Source: Christiangramia echinicola DSM 19838 (GTDB taxonomy: Bacteria > Bacteroidota > Bacteroidia > Flavobacteriales > Flavobacteriaceae). From it: a DNA stretch of 64,000 bases. Of this stretch, positions 62,201 to 64,000 are shown piece by piece. The stretch lies in assembly GCF_000423065.1 (NCBI RefSeq), contig NZ_AUHG01000010.1, positions 806,001 to 870,000 of the forward strand, given 5' to 3'. The first letter of the stretch is position 1, and each line of letters begins with the position of its first letter. The position numbers and the translations under genes were made by a program. The notes beneath the pieces are model-generated. The model did no database searches. It was not told where the DNA came from and saw only the letters and a list, made by a program, of their open reading frames with translations.

Positions 62201-62572
62201 GCTTCCTAAAATGGCCATCTTTCTGGCAGGAGATAATTTAGTAACAGGTCCTGCAACTTTTAAAACTAACATGGTAATAGACCAGAACATGAACATAATT
62301 GCCACTGCACTGGCAAAACCAGACATAAAATTCACCATCAAAGCGACTTTAGTATTGTCTGGGGCAAATGTGGAGAAAAAAGCTCCCATCATTTGATAGA
62401 ATGGCGCTCCGGGAGGGTGACCCACTTCCAGATTTGCTGAGGTAGCAATGTATTCACCGGCATCCCAAAAACTTGCCGTAGGTTCGAGTGTAAGCGTGTA
62501 GGTAGTTAAAGCGATAACAAATACCAGCCAACCCAGTATTTTGTTCCACTTACTAAAGTTAAGATCTCTCAT
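59264..62572 (-). CDS. DUF2723 membrane protein (GT117 family)
   Basis: The 1102-residue protein begins with about ten to twelve membrane segments (TYTLTLEPTASFWDAGEYI after the first; key loop EVGHPPGAPFYQMMG near 49-63). It has further segments around 545-650, a large soluble part with FTIGDNDTFALWYVQ near 680-694, and a helical C-terminus with TPR-like spacing. DUF2723 proteins are listed as glycosyltransferase family 117 and resemble protein O-mannosyltransferases (acidic residues in the first loop). The lipid-linked sugar donor and the protein acceptor are unknown. It is a single gene upstream of nothing on its strand. Confidence 0.87.
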   Translation of the reverse strand: MRDLNFSKWNKILGWLVFVIALTTYTLTLEPTASFWDAGEYIATSANLEVGHPPGAPFYQMMGAFFSTFAPDNTKVALMVNFMSGFASAVAIMFMFWSITMLVLKVAGPVTKLSPARKMAILGSSLVGSLAFTFTDSFWFNAVEAEVYAMAACFMSVMFYLGLKWERDMFTPRGNRWIILISLVIGLSFGVHFMGLLTLPAIGFLYFFKNYKEVTVKNFLIANVVVVAVLMFIFKLLLPYTLTFFSASELFFTNNLGMPFNTGTVVAFLVIVAAFYYLINYTRKKNLYKYNTLLLCILFVLVGFSSWVMLPIRSNAPTVINENSPDNARELLAYYNREQYGETHLFFGPQWSEMYSGLDPENPYEDAKPKYEKDEELGKYVIVNDYKNAKQNLDDDHKAVLPRMWSTEHAVNYMEFTGPLDFKIKAEYQGEDRLLQAVNQFKTQFSRGERDMEDYHNFLKQFSEYLDIEKPTFAENIGYLLEYQIGYMYWRYFMWNFTGRQDDIQGKYTDLHGNWISGIDFIDEMHIGSQDNLPSDAKDNKARNTYFFLPFILGLIGLVFHLKRDKKNFWVLMVFFLFTGIALKIYLNERPFEPRERDYALVGSFYVFAIWIGFGVYALFDKLRSVISPKIAAPVVIAASLLCVPVLLASENWDDHDRSGRDTALTMARMYLDSVDENGILFTIGDNDTFALWYVQQVEKYRTDVRIVNTSLLATDWYIDQMKRKAFESDALPSQLENDFYNGKNDAIFLREVTQDTIPIGTWMNYIENEDPRTQAELQSGSFINTFPSRYVRIPVDKQTVLENNIVDRSEADQIVDHIDIAIGDQILYKNRLLMLDILANNNWERPIYFTGGSFGDEDYLWMKDYLQLEGVTYKLVPIRTPLNPRNPFDMGRVNTEKMYNIVKNWDWGNMGSDDIYHDPETRKNSITYRSNLARLTENLLNEGDTIHAEEILDLGMKHMPVEHFEYYTLLEPFITGYYEVNKPAKAREIWEKVARKYQENLEFFSEWEVDRQYRYADEIITDMERYRGLVDMMMVYEDRETAQKKAEEFNNYLKLFRHFYREDEEIDADTKSPQQEILEALDGATPVETNIDSSALDSVEE

Positions 62573-62736
62573 AAATATTAGCGTAGTTGTACTAAAGTGG
62601 CGAATTTAATAATAAAATGCTGAATGGTTTCAAAACGAAAGAGAAAAGCATTTATTTTGGAAAATACTGAAAATGAACCTGCAACAGGCGGCTGGAAAAT
62701 AAAGCTGATTTTTTTCAATAAAATTCATGCAAAAAG

Positions 62737-62767
62737 TTTGTGTAGATTAAACTTTGTTTTAAATTTG
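62737..62767 (+). promoter_or_regulatory. Consensus promoter of tRNA-Gln
   Basis: TTTG (62737-62740), 19 bases, TAAATTTG (62760-62767) matches the full Bacteroidota consensus. The tRNA starts 17 bases after it. Confidence 0.8.
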
Positions 62768-62784
62768 CATCCGCATTTAAGCAT

Positions 62785-62857
62785 TGGCCTATGGTGTAAC
62801 TGGCAACACGTCTGGTTTTGGTCCAGAAGAGTCTAGGTTCGAGCCCTAGTAGGCCAA
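62785..62857 (+). tRNA. tRNA-Gln (anticodon TTG)
   Basis: A full cloverleaf can be drawn: acceptor TGGCCTA/TAGGCCA, D stem GTGT/ACAC, anticodon stem TCTGG/CCAGA with loop TTTTGGT (anticodon TTG at 62818-62820), T stem CTAGG/CCTAG with loop TTCGAGC. The 3' CCA is not encoded. A consensus promoter and a terminator frame it. Confidence 0.95.
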
Positions 62858-62865
62858 CAAGGTGC

Positions 62866-62895
62866 AAAAAGCCTGAACGAAAGTTCAGGCTTTTT
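62866..62895 (+). terminator. Terminator of tRNA-Gln
   Basis: The 13-pair stem AAAAAGCCTGAAC/GTTCAGGCTTTTT with a GAAA tetraloop is followed by T. Confidence 0.88.
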
Positions 62896-62936
62896 TAGTT
62901 TGTAGTCTGTAGTAAGAGAATGGCGAATATTTTTTT

Positions 62937-62963
62937 GAGATGCAGAATCAAGTTCAGCATAAC
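62937..62963. repeat. CTGAAC/GTTCAG repeat element, copy 6 (half unit)
   Basis: GAGATGCAGAATCAAGTTCA plus GCATAAC is a single half-unit without its partner. After it, 62964-63257 shows no gene, only A/T-rich sequence. Confidence 0.65.
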
Positions 62964-63257
62964 ATTTTTAAGAGTAGTAAGTTATATATCTGTCTCATTG
63001 CCTCGAAAAGTTTAGGGTTTTCCTTTTTTCCAGATTGTAGAGCTTGAGGGACAGTTGAAGTCATGGATTGATGATACTCTTATATAGAATATCTTCGCGA
63101 ACACAGTTATAAGATCTCAGTAGAAAACCTCAAAAAATCAGCAATTAACAATTTTTTGATCTTAATAAAGGAAGTAAGATTTTAGTATTTTTTACTATTA
63201 TCTACATCACTTAAAACTGTGATTTATTTAAAAAGGGTTAATTCAAAAATTTATAAG

Positions 63258-63289
63258 TTGCATAAGCACAATTAATTGAATTATATTTG
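63258..63289 (+). promoter_or_regulatory. Promoter of the CHASE-domain sensor gene
   Basis: TTG at 63258-63260, 21 bases, TATATTTG at 63282-63289. The ATG is at 63342. Confidence 0.6.
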
Positions 63290-63341
63290 CTCGCCCAAAA
63301 ACCTGATGGTCTTAGATTATTAGCCTTACTTTCTTATTGGA

Positions 63342-64000
63342 ATGACAGAGAAGCTGAATCCTGCAATAAATAAAAAGCCACTCCTAGTGGCTCTTCTTGC
63401 TGCCTTGTTCTTTCTTGCTTTAGGATTATTCATGCTTTGGCAGCGCTACCAGATCCTTCAGGAAACCCGGGATGATGAGATGAAAGGGATCATTGACTTG
63501 GTAGAGCAGAATATAGATCAGTCTTTAAAATACAGTTATTCCGCAGCGCTTTCCCTTGCTCTTCAAATAGATGAAAATGGTGTTATAAATAATTTCGATG
63601 AGGTTGCTAGTCAGCTTGTAGATGGCAATCCCAGTATTGATGGGATCCAAACAGTACCTGGCGGAGTTATAAAGCAGGTATATCCTTATGAGGAAAATAA
63701 GGCAGTTATTAATTACAATATTCTTGAAGACAGTACAAGAAACGAGGAGGCCTATAGGGCTATCGATAATAGGAAAATGTTTTTTGCTGGTCCAATTGAA
63801 TTAAAACAAGGTGGCCTGGCAGTGATAGGAAGGTTGCCTGTGTTTATAAAAAATGAATTCTGGGGTTTTTCTGCGGTTCTAATTAAATTTGAAAACCTGA
63901 TAGATCAATCAGGGATAGAGGATCTTTCAAGCAATAAATTTAAATTTCAATTTTCGAAAAGGGATCCATTGTCCGGGAAAGAAGAATTTTTCCTCTCGAC
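63342..64000 (+). CDS. CHASE-domain membrane sensor, partial (N-terminal part)
   Basis: I translated the frame from ATG 63342; it is open to the window end (219 residues seen). A membrane segment at about 14-33 is followed by a coiled stretch and a periplasmic CHASE domain with the typical IDGIQTVPGGVIKQVYPYEENKAVI-type core (key part GIQTVPGGVIKQVYP near 101-115) and FFAGPIELKQGG near 149-160. CHASE domains sense small ligands in front of histidine kinase or cyclase modules. The output domain lies beyond the window; a hybrid histidine kinase is the usual form in Bacteroidota. Confidence 0.8.
   Translation, partial: MTEKLNPAINKKPLLVALLAALFFLALGLFMLWQRYQILQETRDDEMKGIIDLVEQNIDQSLKYSYSAALSLALQIDENGVINNFDEVASQLVDGNPSIDGIQTVPGGVIKQVYPYEENKAVINYNILEDSTRNEEAYRAIDNRKMFFAGPIELKQGGLAVIGRLPVFIKNEFWGFSAVLIKFENLIDQSGIEDLSSNKFKFQFSKRDPLSGKEEFFLS

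Noticed and set aside
62624..62836. 70-codon plus-strand ORF near the tRNA
   Set aside because: It runs into the tRNA-Gln gene and through its consensus promoter; protein composition is not gene-like.

Overview
The window looks like chromosome of a marine-type Flavobacteriaceae (Bacteroidota), close to Gramella/Christiangramia in gene content. Evidence read from the sequence: low GC; promoters of the Bacteroidota form TTTG-N~19-TAnnTTTG; TonB-dependent receptors with an N-terminal carboxypeptidase-regulatory-like domain; a type IX secretion sorting domain; and the families DUF5686, DUF4271, DUF4296, DUF5916, DUF2723 and DUF3050. There are no insertion sequences, phage genes or CRISPR arrays. 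The genus is an inference from synteny and style, not from a search.

Layout. 1-4.4 kb: a truncated MMPL/RND exporter and a DUF5686 outer-membrane protein. 4.4-5.8 kb: frr and pyrH. 6-12.3 kb: a YugP-type zinc protease, Lrp regulator with saccharopine-dehydrogenase-like enzyme, DUF423, pckA, and a DUF4271/hemD pair. 12.3-17.5 kb: polyprenol-phosphate mannosyltransferase, pyrC, a DUF4296 lipoprotein, an NAD-dependent epimerase and tyrS. 17.8-26.2 kb: LuxE-like protein, a very small T9SS-tagged protein, a TonB receptor with an internally duplicated beta-helix-like lipoprotein, and divergently a PhoB/PhoR-like two-component system. The divergent promoter holds an 11-bp-period direct repeat resembling a Pho box. 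26-33 kb: glycosyltransferase, trmB, LysE exporter, an alkyltransferase-like protein, and an iron-sulfur/electron-transfer group (Mrp, Nfu, ferredoxin reductase, 2Fe-2S ferredoxin). 33-39 kb: acyl-CoA dehydrogenase, trmN6 and the ribosomal group rplM-rpsI-rpsB-tsf with a structured leader before rpsB.

39-47 kb: a lipocalin-like lipoprotein, DUF5916 outer-membrane protein, DUF3124 lipoprotein, polA and a Tat-exported glycosylasparaginase-like enzyme. 47-56.6 kb: a co-directional cluster of sodium symporter, acyl-CoA ligase, periplasmic alpha/beta hydrolase, unknown helical-repeat protein, TonB receptor, cytosolic alpha/beta hydrolase and 3-hydroxybutyrate dehydrogenase. I read this as a candidate uptake and breakdown route for hydroxyacid esters such as 3-hydroxybutyrate oligomers; it is the best candidate here for an undescribed system. 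56.7-64 kb: membrane metallophosphoesterase, a thioredoxin-fold protein without its cysteines, a polysaccharide deacetylase carrying an in-frame repeat insertion, a DUF2723/GT117 membrane protein, tRNA-Gln, and the start of a CHASE-domain sensor.

A second layer is intergenic: at least six copies of a CTGAAC/GTTCAG inverted-repeat element and one copy of a second repeat family sit between genes at 31.5, 34.8, 35.7, 59.0, 59.2 and 62.9 kb. Several rho-independent terminators share the same CCTGAAC/GTTCAGG stem core.
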